Source: Deferribacteres bacterium (GTDB taxonomy: Bacteria; Zhuqueibacterota; Zhuqueibacteria; Zhuqueibacterales; Geothermadaptataceae). From it: a DNA stretch of 64,000 bases. A program made the translations under genes and the position numbers. The notes below the pieces were generated by a model. The model was not told the DNA's origin. It searched no databases and worked only from the letters and a program-made list of their open reading frames with translations. The first letter of the stretch is position 1. Each line of letters opens with the position of its first letter. Below are positions 7,922-15,561 of the stretch, piece after piece. The stretch lies in the NCBI GenBank assembly GCA_020633675.1, contig JACKDE010000001.1:434001-498000 (forward strand), in the 5' to 3' direction.

Positions 7922-9073
7922 ATGATGGCTTTAACTGAAGAACAAAAAATGATGCGCGACCTTGCGCGCGAATTTGCCCAAAATGAAATTGAGCCGGTTG
8001 CTGCAGAAATTGATGAAACCTCGACGTTTCCACTCGAGAATCTGAAAAAAATGGCAGAGCTTGGGCTGCTCGGCATTCCATTTGAAGAAGAATACGGTGG
8101 CTCAGGCATGAATATCATGGCGTTCGCACTGGCGATGGAAGAGTTCGGAGTGGCCTGTGGCTCGACCGCGCTCTCGGTCGCTGCGCATGTCTCGCTCTGC
8201 AGCACGCCAATCTACATGTTTGGTTCAGAAGCGCAGAAAAAGAAATACCTGCCGGATTTGTTAAACGGCAACAAGATCGGCTCATTTTGCCTGTCGGAGC
8301 CAGCCTCCGGGTCGGATGCTGGAGCTCTGACCACGCGGGCACAACGCGATGGAGATGGATATGTCATCAATGGCAGCAAGCAATGGGTAACGAATGGCGG
8401 CTATGCCAGTACATTTGTGGTTTTTGCCAAAACCAATCCCGATGCCGGCACAAAGGGCATCAGCGCGTTCATCGTTGATAAAGATATGCCCGGTGTGGTG
8501 ATTGGAAAAAAGGAAGATAAAATGGGGCTGCGCGCCAGCGATACCCGGCAAATTACCTTCGAAAACGTGCGTGTGCCTGCTGAAAATCTGCTCGGTGAAG
8601 AGAACAAAGGTTTCATCTATGCGCTCAAAACCCTCGATGGCGGTCGTATCGGTATCGGCGCAATGTCGGTGGGTTTGGGACGTGCTGCGCTCGAGCATGC
8701 CGCGCGCTATGCCGATGAGCGGGTGGCTTTCGGTAAAAAGATCGGGCGGTTCCAGGCGATTCAGTGGTACATTGCAGACATGGCGACGCAACTCGAAGCA
8801 GCCCGACTGCTGGTTTATCAAGCGGCGCAGCTCCGCGATGCCGGCCAACCATACAGCAAAGAAGCGGCAATGGCCAAGCTTTTTGCCAGTGAGTCGGCGA
8901 TGAAAGCGGCAGACAAGGGTATTCAAATTCTGGGTGGCTATGGCTACAGCCGCGACTATCCGCTCGAACGGATCTTTCGTGATACCAAGCTGATGGAAAT
9001 CGGCGAGGGTACCAGCGAAGTGCAGCGCATTGTGATTTCGAAGCTGGTGATGAGCGAAATCAACAAAGGATAA
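7922..9073 (+). CDS. Short/branched-chain acyl-CoA dehydrogenase
   Basis: FAD-dependent alpha,beta-dehydrogenase of acyl-CoA thioesters, passing electrons to ETF; 383 residues, the usual length. Seen: N-terminal helical domain starting LTEEQKMMRDLAREFAQNEI, CLSEPASGSDAGAL and WVTNGGYA of the beta domain with FAD/substrate contacts, RVAFGKKIGRFQAIQ, and the C-terminal GGYGYSRDYPLERIFRDTK followed by IGEGTSEVQR, where the Glu before Gly-Thr is the catalytic base position of SCAD/MCAD. Start ATG 7922 (ATG 7925 also possible). In this cluster it could serve as isovaleryl-CoA or citronellyl-CoA dehydrogenase, but butyryl-CoA specificity cannot be excluded. Confidence 0.88.
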   Translation: MMALTEEQKMMRDLAREFAQNEIEPVAAEIDETSTFPLENLKKMAELGLLGIPFEEEYGGSGMNIMAFALAMEEFGVACGSTALSVAAHVSLCSTPIYMFGSEAQKKKYLPDLLNGNKIGSFCLSEPASGSDAGALTTRAQRDGDGYVINGSKQWVTNGGYASTFVVFAKTNPDAGTKGISAFIVDKDMPGVVIGKKEDKMGLRASDTRQITFENVRVPAENLLGEENKGFIYALKTLDGGRIGIGAMSVGLGRAALEHAARYADERVAFGKKIGRFQAIQWYIADMATQLEAARLLVYQAAQLRDAGQPYSKEAAMAKLFASESAMKAADKGIQILGGYGYSRDYPLERIFRDTKLMEIGEGTSEVQRIVISKLVMSEINKG

Positions 9074-9111
9074 CCATGCGTGCACAAAAACGATATGCCT
9101 AAGCAGTTGAC

Positions 9112-9130
9112 GAATTATGAATTATGAATT
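9112..9130. repeat. GAATTAT heptamer repeat
   Basis: GAATTAT (9112-9118) and GAATTAT (9119-9125) followed by GAATT (9126-9130), in phase, between an acyl-CoA dehydrogenase gene and the MBL gene. Related units occur at 10009-10029, 46907-46941 and 61131-61144. Confidence 0.7.
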
Positions 9131-9151
9131 GCGCATCATTCTTTAAAAAAT

Positions 9152-9991
9152 ATGATACTTGGCGATTGCGAACTTCACATTATTTCGGACGGCAATTTTA
9201 AGCTCGATGGCGGTGCCATGTTTGGCGTGGTGCCAAAAGCATTGTGGCATCGGCTCGAACCGGCTGATGACAACAACCAAATCCAAATGGGTTTGAATTG
9301 CCTGCTCATCATCCGTGGTGCCCAGAGAATTCTTATCGATACCGGCATCGGCAACAAGTACGACGCCAAATTCGCAAAAATCTATGCCGTCCAGCAGCCC
9401 CGCAACCTGCTCGACAATCTGCACGCAAAGGGCTTCGAACCGGCGGATATCACCCACGTTATCATGTCGCACATGCATTTCGATCATATCGGCTGGAATA
9501 CGCGTGCCAACGAGAATGGCGAAATAGTGCCGACTTTCCGCAATGCGACATATTTTGCACAGAATGGCGAATTCGAAACTGCACAGAATCCCGATCCGCG
9601 CAGCAAAGCCAGCTATTTGCCGGATAACTGGCAGGCGTTGCAACGCACTGGTCAGCTCGAGTTGCTGAATGGCACAGGCGAAGTGCTGCCTGGCATTGAA
9701 AGCGTCATCACCGGTGGACACACTGAATTTCACACGATTGTCAAGTTGACGACTCCGGCTGGCGTAGCTGTTTTTCTCGCCGATCTGGTGCCGACGCCAT
9801 CGCATCTGAAAACACCGTATGTGATGGGCTATGATTTATTTCCAAAGCAAACAATGGATGTCAAGCCCAAGGTGCTGCGCCAGGCCATCGATGAACACTG
9901 GCTGTTGATTTTTGAGCATTCGGCTCGGGTAACCAGTGGCTATTTGTGCGAAAAGAACGGGGCGTATGTTTTGGAAGAGGTTGAACTGTAA
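9152..9991 (+). CDS. MBL-fold metallohydrolase
   Basis: Metallo-beta-lactamase-fold hydrolase of 279 residues. Seen: the ILIDTGIGN block, the metal-binding motif VIMSHMHFDHIGWN (HxHxDH), ESVITGGHTEFHTIV with a further metal His, VFLADLVPTPSHL with the bridging Asp, and a final His in LLIFEHSARV. This is the pattern of the AttM/AhlA and glyoxalase-II-like side of the family. It has no signal peptide and is expected in the cytoplasm. Situated within the acyl-CoA catabolic cluster, so a thioesterase or lactone hydrolase role is plausible, but the substrate is unknown. Heptameric GAATTAT/GAATTAC repeats lie directly before and after the gene. Confidence 0.82.
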   Translation: MILGDCELHIISDGNFKLDGGAMFGVVPKALWHRLEPADDNNQIQMGLNCLLIIRGAQRILIDTGIGNKYDAKFAKIYAVQQPRNLLDNLHAKGFEPADITHVIMSHMHFDHIGWNTRANENGEIVPTFRNATYFAQNGEFETAQNPDPRSKASYLPDNWQALQRTGQLELLNGTGEVLPGIESVITGGHTEFHTIVKLTTPAGVAVFLADLVPTPSHLKTPYVMGYDLFPKQTMDVKPKVLRQAIDEHWLLIFEHSARVTSGYLCEKNGAYVLEEVEL

Positions 9992-10008
9992 TTTTTGTCG
10001 CGTAATGT

Positions 10009-10029
10009 GAATTACGAACTATGAATTAC
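10009..10029. repeat. GAATTAC heptamer repeat
   Basis: Three adjacent heptamers: GAATTAC, GAACTAT, GAATTAC (10009-10029), between the MBL and thiolase genes; same family as 9112-9130. Confidence 0.7.
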
Positions 10030-10049
10030 GTTTTTTGTGGAGCAAAATT

Positions 10050-11240
10050 ATGAGCAATACATTTCGGGAAGTAGTGATTGTCGGCGCGAACAGGACGCCG
10101 ATTGGCGCGTTTAATGGCAGTTTGGCAGAGATTTCTGCGCCACAACTCGGCGCGGTCGTCATAAGAGAAGCGCTAAAAAGAGCCGGTCTGCAAGCGGAGC
10201 AGGTCGATGAGGTGATTATGGGGTGTGTGCTGCCGGCGGGTGTCGGCCAGGCGCCTGCACGGCAAGCCGCAATCAAGGCCGGTCTGCCGGACAGCGTGAC
10301 CTGCATGACCATCAATAAAGTCTGCGGCTCCGGCCTGAAATCGGTCATGTTGGCGGCACAGGCCATCATGCTTGGTGATGCTGATATTATTGTCGCCGGC
10401 GGCATGGAAAACATGAGTCAAGCCCCCTACTTGCTGGAAAAAGCGCGCAATGGCTACCGGCTCGGGCACGGCCAGCTCACCGACTCGATGATCAAGGATG
10501 GACTGTGGGATGTCTATAACGATTACCACATGGGCAATGCTGCAGAACTGTGCGCTCGTGAATGCAATATTCCGCGTGATGCGCAGGACGATTTTGCCGA
10601 GCTGAGCTATAAACGCGCACAGGAAGCGCAGAAAAGTGGCGCCTTTCAAAATGAAATCACGCCGGTGTCGATTCCACAGCGCAAGGGCGATCCGGTTATC
10701 GTCGACACCGACGATGAGCCGGGACGAGCCAATTTTGAAAAAATGCGCAGTCTGCGCCCCGCTTTCGACAAAGAAGGCACAGTGACGGCAGCCAATGCTT
10801 CCAAAATCAACGATGGCGCCTGTGCGATGGTAGTGATGGCGCGCGAAGTGGCGGACAAGCTGGGAATAAAGCCGTTAGCCCGCATTGTTGCACAGGCTTC
10901 GGCAGCCAAAGCGCCGGAATGGTTTACCACCGCGCCGGTTGATGCGATCCAGAAAATTCTCAAAAAGCAAAATCTGGAGATCGCGGATATCGATCTGTTT
11001 GAAATCAACGAAGCCTTTTCCGTGGTCGCACTGGCGGCGCAAGACATGCTCGGTATTCCACAGGACAAGCTCAATGTGCACGGCGGCGCCGTGGCGCTCG
11101 GCCACCCGATCGGGGCCAGTGGCGCACGCATTTTGACCACACTGGTTTATGGGCTGCAAAAACATCAAAAGCAAACCGGACTCGCAGCTATTTGCATTGG
11201 CGGCGGCGAAGCTTCGAGCGTGATTGTCGAGCGCATGTAG
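10050..11240 (+). CDS. Acetyl-CoA C-acetyltransferase (thiolase)
   Basis: Thiolase II, reversibly condensing two acetyl-CoA or cleaving 3-ketoacyl-CoA; 396 residues. Seen: N-terminal VIVGANRTPIGAFNGSLAE, nucleophilic Cys at residue 92 in NKVCGSGLKSV, GGMENMSQAPYLL, NVHGGAVALGHPIGASGARI with the catalytic His, and CIGGGEASSVIVER with the second catalytic Cys. Start ATG 10050, preceded by GGAG at 10039-10042. In leucine breakdown, acetoacetate released from HMG-CoA is activated and cleaved by this type of enzyme, so it fits the cluster; biosynthetic acetoacetyl-CoA formation is an alternative. Confidence 0.93.
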   Translation: MSNTFREVVIVGANRTPIGAFNGSLAEISAPQLGAVVIREALKRAGLQAEQVDEVIMGCVLPAGVGQAPARQAAIKAGLPDSVTCMTINKVCGSGLKSVMLAAQAIMLGDADIIVAGGMENMSQAPYLLEKARNGYRLGHGQLTDSMIKDGLWDVYNDYHMGNAAELCARECNIPRDAQDDFAELSYKRAQEAQKSGAFQNEITPVSIPQRKGDPVIVDTDDEPGRANFEKMRSLRPAFDKEGTVTAANASKINDGACAMVVMAREVADKLGIKPLARIVAQASAAKAPEWFTTAPVDAIQKILKKQNLEIADIDLFEINEAFSVVALAAQDMLGIPQDKLNVHGGAVALGHPIGASGARILTTLVYGLQKHQKQTGLAAICIGGGEASSVIVERM

Positions 11241-11357
11241 TTTTTTAGGAATGCAAAGCTTGTCTTGCACTTTGTTATTGGGATTTCTGACATAATGTTA
11301 TAGGCAGTTTGAGCGTAAAGTTGAATTTGGTGATTAAAATTTGAGCCGGAGAGTACA

Positions 11358-12212
11358 ATGCAGATCAAGAAAATTGGCGTGATTGGTGGTGGCACAATGG
11401 GCAACGGTATCGCCCATGTGTTTGCTCAAAATGGCCATGATGTGATATTGGTTGACCTCAAAGACGAGTTCCTTGAAAAAGCGCTGACGACCATCCGCAA
11501 AAATCTCGAACGGCAGGCAAAAAAAGGTGTAATTGCCGATAAAGATGTGGATGAGACTTTAGGCAAAATTTCGATCTCGACCGAACTGGAAGCCTTGTCC
11601 GCAGCCGATTTGGTGATTGAAGCGGCTACCGAAAATGGCGAGGTGAAAAAGGACATTTTTCGCAAACTCGATGCGCTTTTGTCGGAAAATGCGATTTTAG
11701 CCAGCAACACATCATCGATATCAATCACTGAGCTGGCGGCGGTGACACAGCGTGCAGACAAATTTATCGGCATGCACTTCTTCAATCCCGTGCCGGTGAT
11801 GAAGCTGGTCGAGGTGATTCGCGGGCTGGCGACTTCCGATGCGACATTTTCTGCAGTGATGGAGCTGAGCAAGCTGCTCGGCAAGGAGCCGGTGGCTGTC
11901 AACGATTATCCCGGCTTTGTCTCCAATCGCGTGCTCATGCCGATGATCAACGAAGCGATTTTTTGCGTGATGGAAGGCGTTGCCACTGCGGAAGCCGTCG
12001 ATGCGGTGATGAAATTGGGCATGGCGCACCCGATGGGGCCGCTGACGCTGGCGGATTTTATCGGGCTGGATGTTTGCCTGCACATCATGGAGGTTTTGCA
12101 TACCCAGCTCGGAGATGGTAAGTATCGTCCCTGCCCGTTGTTGCGCAAAATGGTGGCGGCCGGCTACCTCGGGCGCAAAAGCGGCAAGGGCTTTTATGAA
12201 TATGGAAGTTGA
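11358..12212 (+). CDS. 3-hydroxybutyryl-CoA / 3-hydroxyacyl-CoA dehydrogenase
   Basis: NAD-dependent oxidation of 3-hydroxyacyl-CoA, 284 residues, the length of clostridial Hbd/FadB2 rather than of the fused FadB. Seen: Rossmann motif KIGVIGGGTMGNGIAH, VIEAATENGEVKKDIF, SNTSSISITELA with the catalytic Ser, MHFFNPVPVMKLVEVI with the catalytic His, and DYPGFVSNRVLMPMINEA. Preceded by GCCGGAGAG as ribosome-binding site. It follows the thiolase gene by 117 bp, so the two carry out consecutive beta-oxidation steps. Confidence 0.93.
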   Translation: MQIKKIGVIGGGTMGNGIAHVFAQNGHDVILVDLKDEFLEKALTTIRKNLERQAKKGVIADKDVDETLGKISISTELEALSAADLVIEAATENGEVKKDIFRKLDALLSENAILASNTSSISITELAAVTQRADKFIGMHFFNPVPVMKLVEVIRGLATSDATFSAVMELSKLLGKEPVAVNDYPGFVSNRVLMPMINEAIFCVMEGVATAEAVDAVMKLGMAHPMGPLTLADFIGLDVCLHIMEVLHTQLGDGKYRPCPLLRKMVAAGYLGRKSGKGFYEYGS

Positions 12213-12223
12213 ATTTTTACGGT

Positions 12224-12325
12224 GAGACTGTCGAAAAAGCAAATTACTTTTTTCCCGGATGCAATCTGGAAAAATACTCTAAAAATCCGTCATAATGACG
12301 CATTTTATGCTTTTTTGATAATCTC
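12224..12325. repeat. MITE-like or hairpin element with 18-nt inverted ends
   Basis: Between the hydroxyacyl-CoA dehydrogenase and the next acyl-CoA dehydrogenase. The left end 12224-12241 (GAGACTGTCGAAAAAGCA) and the reverse complement of 12308-12325 agree at 15 of 18 positions. The centre holds a second short palindrome around CGTCATAATGACG. It could be a miniature inverted-repeat element or an RNA hairpin; copy number elsewhere in the genome is unknown. Confidence 0.5.
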
Positions 12326-12362
12326 GTTTGAGTTTTGGAATGATTTCTAAATCGAGGCGAGA

Positions 12363-13505
12363 ATGGATTTTTCACTGAGCGAAGAGCAGTTGATGATTCG
12401 GCAAACCACACGTGAGTTTGCTGAAAAAGAGTTGGCAGCCGATGCCAGAGAGCGCGATGCGGAAGAGCGATTCCCAAAAGAACAGGTCAAGAAAATGGGT
12501 GAGCTCGGCTTTATGGGCATTATGGTCGATCCGAAATACAGCGGCGGTGGCATGGATACGGTAAGCTATTGTATCATGATCGAGGAACTGAGCCGGGTGG
12601 ACGCCTCTGCCGGCGTGATCGCCTCGGTCAACAACTCGTTAGTATGCGCCGGTATTGAAAAGTTTGGAACCGAGACCCAAAAGCAGGCGTTCTTGGCACC
12701 ATTGGCGGCTGGCAAAAAACTCGGCTCATTTTGTCTGTCCGAGCCATCCACCGGCTCCGATGCCTCCGCGCTGCAAACCACAGCCACCCGAGATGGTGAC
12801 GACTGGATCATCAACGGCACCAAAAACTGGATCACCAATGGCACGCAGGCCGATACGTACCTGGTTTTTGCTACTGAAGATAAATCGCAAGGCTCACACG
12901 GCGTGCACTGCTTTATGGTCGAGCGTGGTACACCGGGATTTTCTATCGGCAAAAAGGAAAAGAAGCTCGGCATTCGCAGCTCCGATACCTGCTCGCTGAT
13001 TTTCGAACAATGCCGGGTACCGAACGCCAACATGCTCGGCGAGCCCAACAAGGGCTTTCGCGTTGCCATGTTTATACTGGATGGCGGCCGGATCGGGATC
13101 GCTGCGCAGGCGCTCGGGATTGCGGTTGCGTCGCTGGAAGCGGCTGTCAAATATGCCAAGGAACGGGAGCAATTTGGCAGACCCATTGCAAGTTTTCAGG
13201 CCATCCAGTTCATGCTGGCGGAAATGGATATGGAGGTTAACGCAGCCCGGCTGCTGATCTATCGGGCTGCGGCCCAGAAAGATCGTGGCGAACGGTTCAG
13301 CAATGCCGCCGCGATGGCCAAGCTGCATGCTTCAAAAACGGCCATGTTTTGTGCTGACAAGGCTGTTCAAATCCACGGTGGCGTTGGCTACACAAAAGAT
13401 TACCCGGTCGAGCGCTACCTGCGTGATGCCAAGATTACCGAAATCTATGAAGGCACCAGCGAAATTCAAAAACTTGTGGTCGCGCGTGATCTGATTAAGA
13501 GTTGA
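12363..13505 (+). CDS. Short-chain (butyryl-CoA-type) acyl-CoA dehydrogenase
   Basis: Second acyl-CoA dehydrogenase of the cluster, 380 residues, a diverged paralogue of that at 7922. Seen: FSLSEEQLMIRQTTREFAEKEL, FCLSEPSTGSDASAL, WIINGTKNWITNGTQ, FGRPIASFQAIQFMLAEMDM, GGVGYTKDYPVERYLRDAK and ITEIYEGTSEIQK with the catalytic Glu in YEGT. These are typical of Bcd/AcdA short-chain enzymes. Having two such enzymes alongside thiolase and hydroxyacyl-CoA dehydrogenase suggests one for a branched substrate (isovaleryl-CoA) and one for butyryl-CoA. Electron acceptor is presumably the ETF encoded at 61227-63075. Confidence 0.9.
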   Translation: MDFSLSEEQLMIRQTTREFAEKELAADARERDAEERFPKEQVKKMGELGFMGIMVDPKYSGGGMDTVSYCIMIEELSRVDASAGVIASVNNSLVCAGIEKFGTETQKQAFLAPLAAGKKLGSFCLSEPSTGSDASALQTTATRDGDDWIINGTKNWITNGTQADTYLVFATEDKSQGSHGVHCFMVERGTPGFSIGKKEKKLGIRSSDTCSLIFEQCRVPNANMLGEPNKGFRVAMFILDGGRIGIAAQALGIAVASLEAAVKYAKEREQFGRPIASFQAIQFMLAEMDMEVNAARLLIYRAAAQKDRGERFSNAAAMAKLHASKTAMFCADKAVQIHGGVGYTKDYPVERYLRDAKITEIYEGTSEIQKLVVARDLIKS

Positions 13506-13625
13506 TCGCTGTGTGTTCGGAATACCGATGTTTTATCCGGAGTGACATTTGACCCTTTTGGGCAGACTTGAAATCCGTTCGAATAATCACAAAATCGAAT
13601 ACCAGCTTAAATAATAAGGAACGAC

Positions 13626-14552
13626 ATGGCATTTGATGAAAACAGTCAGATCTGGTTTAATGGCGAATTTATACCCTGGCATGAGGCGAAAATACATGTG
13701 ATGTCTCATGTCGTTCACTATGGCTCCAATGTTTTCGAAGGCCTAAGATGCTACAAAACGGCGTCAGGTTCGGCAATATTTCGGCTGGAAGACCATCTTA
13801 AGCGTCTGTTTCGTTCGGCAAAAGTGTACCGAATGGAGGTACCCTACACGCTTGACGAACTTGTGGATGCCTGCGTTGCGCTTGTGCGCAAAAATAAATA
13901 TGATGATGCCTACATACGCCCGTTGATTTACCGTGGCTACGGCACGCTCGGCATCGATCCGACCAAATGCCCTGTCGATGCAGTGATTGGATTGTGGCCA
14001 TGGGGGCAGTATCTTGGAGATGAAGCGCTGGAGAACGGGGTCGATGTCTGCGTATCGAGCTGGCGAAAGATTGCGCCCGGCACATTGGCGGCATTGGCAA
14101 AAGCTGGTGGCCAGTACCTCAATTCGCAGCTTGTGAAGCTGGAAGCGAAAAGCAATGACTTTGTCGAAGGTATTTTGCTGGATGCCAACGGATTTATAAG
14201 TGAAGGATCGGGCGAAAATATTTTTATCAAAATCGATGGTCGCGTGTATACACCGCCACTGTCGTCTTCCATTTTAACGGGAATCACGCGGCAGTCAGCG
14301 ATCACATTGCTGGCTGAAAATGGTGTTGAGATCGTCGAGCAACTTCTGCCGCGTGAGATGCTGTACATTGCAGATGAGATCTTTTTAACCGGCACTGCGG
14401 CTGAAATCACGCCGGTGCGCAGTGTTGACAAAATTACCATCGCCAACGGCAAGCCGGGCAAATTGACGCGCGCGATTCAAAAACAGTATTTTGACATTAT
14501 CAAAGGCAATGCCGAAGACAAATACAATTGGCTCACTCATATCGGCAGATAG
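13626..14552 (+). CDS. ilvE: Branched-chain amino acid aminotransferase
   Basis: Fold-type IV PLP enzyme that interconverts leucine, isoleucine or valine and their 2-oxo acids. 308 residues, as expected for IlvE. Seen: WFNGEFIPWHEAKIHVMSHVVHYG near the N-terminus, IRPLIYRGYGTLGIDP, PLP lysine at residue 159 in LAKAGGQYLNS, DANGFISEGSGENIF, and FLTGTAAEITPV. AAGGAA precedes the ATG. Its place at the end of a cluster with MCC-type carboxyltransferase and AUH-like hydratase suggests it starts leucine catabolism here, although a biosynthetic role is equally possible. Confidence 0.92.
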   Translation: MAFDENSQIWFNGEFIPWHEAKIHVMSHVVHYGSNVFEGLRCYKTASGSAIFRLEDHLKRLFRSAKVYRMEVPYTLDELVDACVALVRKNKYDDAYIRPLIYRGYGTLGIDPTKCPVDAVIGLWPWGQYLGDEALENGVDVCVSSWRKIAPGTLAALAKAGGQYLNSQLVKLEAKSNDFVEGILLDANGFISEGSGENIFIKIDGRVYTPPLSSSILTGITRQSAITLLAENGVEIVEQLLPREMLYIADEIFLTGTAAEITPVRSVDKITIANGKPGKLTRAIQKQYFDIIKGNAEDKYNWLTHIGR

Positions 14553-14973
14553 ATTGCATCATCGAACTGTTCAGAAACAGAAAGTAATGATCGCGAAAAG
14601 CATGAAAGCTCAGCCTGTATTTAGCTGGTTGGTGACTCTGTTCGTGATACGAACTTGCTTTAAATCACATAATCGCTGTCTATGAAAAGAGCCCGCACAG
14701 AAGATTGCCCCGCTTTCGGCACGATTTGTGTATATAAATTGCAACTCAGACAAATTGTCTCTCAAAGCAGACAGGAATGCCCCGCACGGGGCCGCTCAAT
14801 GAGGCTTGCAAGTTTTTTACGGGAAATGCTCTTTGAATACAAGATTTATCAGGCCATTGGCAGCCCATATTTCGTCGATACTAACGAAGACACCGATTCC
14901 GGTAGGGATTTGGGCAAACAATTTTCGTTCATTTACAGCAACTGCTGATGTTTAGATAGGAGAGATGACAGCC
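14553..14973. other. Gene-free interval before nusB
   Basis: About 420 bp with no convincing gene. An open frame of 88 codons at 14682-14948 has cysteine-rich, non-repetitive composition without recognisable motifs and no good ribosome-binding site, so it is not called. The interval probably contains the end of the catabolic transcript and the promoter of nusB-secA. An AT-rich TATATAAA string near 14731-14739 is a possible promoter element but cannot be supported further. Confidence 0.4.
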
Positions 14974-15429
14974 ATGTCAGTTGGCGGACGAAGAAAAGCG
15001 CGGGAGCTGGTTCTGCAAGCCTGCTACGCGCACGAACTATCCGGAAATTCGGTAGATCAAGTCCTTGAGCTCAATGTCCTCAGCGGCCCCGACAATGCTT
15101 CAACCAAGAAATTTGCCACTTTGTTGTTCACGAAAACTGTTGCTGAACAGGAGAATTTCGATGCTATGATCAAAGTTTGGGCTGCAAATTGGGAGTTCGA
15201 CCGGATTGCCATTATTGATAAAATTTTGTTGCGCATGGCCATTTGCGAATTTCTCTATTTTGAAGACATTCCCCCAAAGGTCTCTATCGATGAGGCGATT
15301 GAAATCGCCAAGTTATATAGCACTGAAAATAGCGGTCGTTTCGTCAATGGCATTCTGGATGCCATTTTAAATGATTTGGAGAAAAAGGGCAGCGTTCAAA
15401 AAAAGGGACGAGGCCTGGACAACGGCTAA
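14974..15429 (+). CDS. nusB: Transcription antitermination factor NusB
   Basis: RNA-binding all-helical protein that, with NusE, acts at boxA in rRNA antitermination. 151 residues. Seen: GGRRKARELVLQACYAHELSG at the N-terminus, then NWEFDRIAIIDKILLRMAICEFLYFEDIPPKVSIDEAIEIAKLYSTENSGRFVNGILDAI, the conserved NusB core with the arginine-rich start. GGAG at 14959-14962 fits ATG 14974 (11-nt gap) better than ATG 14965 (2-nt gap). Precedes secA by 130 bp. Confidence 0.93.
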   Translation: MSVGGRRKARELVLQACYAHELSGNSVDQVLELNVLSGPDNASTKKFATLLFTKTVAEQENFDAMIKVWAANWEFDRIAIIDKILLRMAICEFLYFEDIPPKVSIDEAIEIAKLYSTENSGRFVNGILDAILNDLEKKGSVQKKGRGLDNG

Positions 15430-15495
15430 ACTATCATGAATTTACACCACTCTGTTCCACGCAGCCAGGCTGGATAGAGTGTGCAAAATAGATTC

Positions 15496-15526
15496 ATCGT
15501 CAGTCATCTCAATTTGCGCTGACGAT
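15496..15526 (+). promoter_or_regulatory. Hairpin in secA leader
   Basis: ATCGTCAG at 15496-15503 pairs perfectly with CTGACGAT at 15519-15526 around a 15-nt loop, ending 35 bp before the secA start. No T-run follows, so it is not an intrinsic terminator. A regulatory role in secA expression is possible but unproven; chance occurrence cannot be excluded for an 8-bp stem. Confidence 0.3.
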
Positions 15527-15561
15527 TTCACAAAGATGCTTACAAGGAGTTTTTGCATAAG

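Noticed and set aside
14682..14948. 88-codon frame before nusB
   Set aside because: No ribosome-binding site, no domain or motif, composition unlike neighbouring genes.
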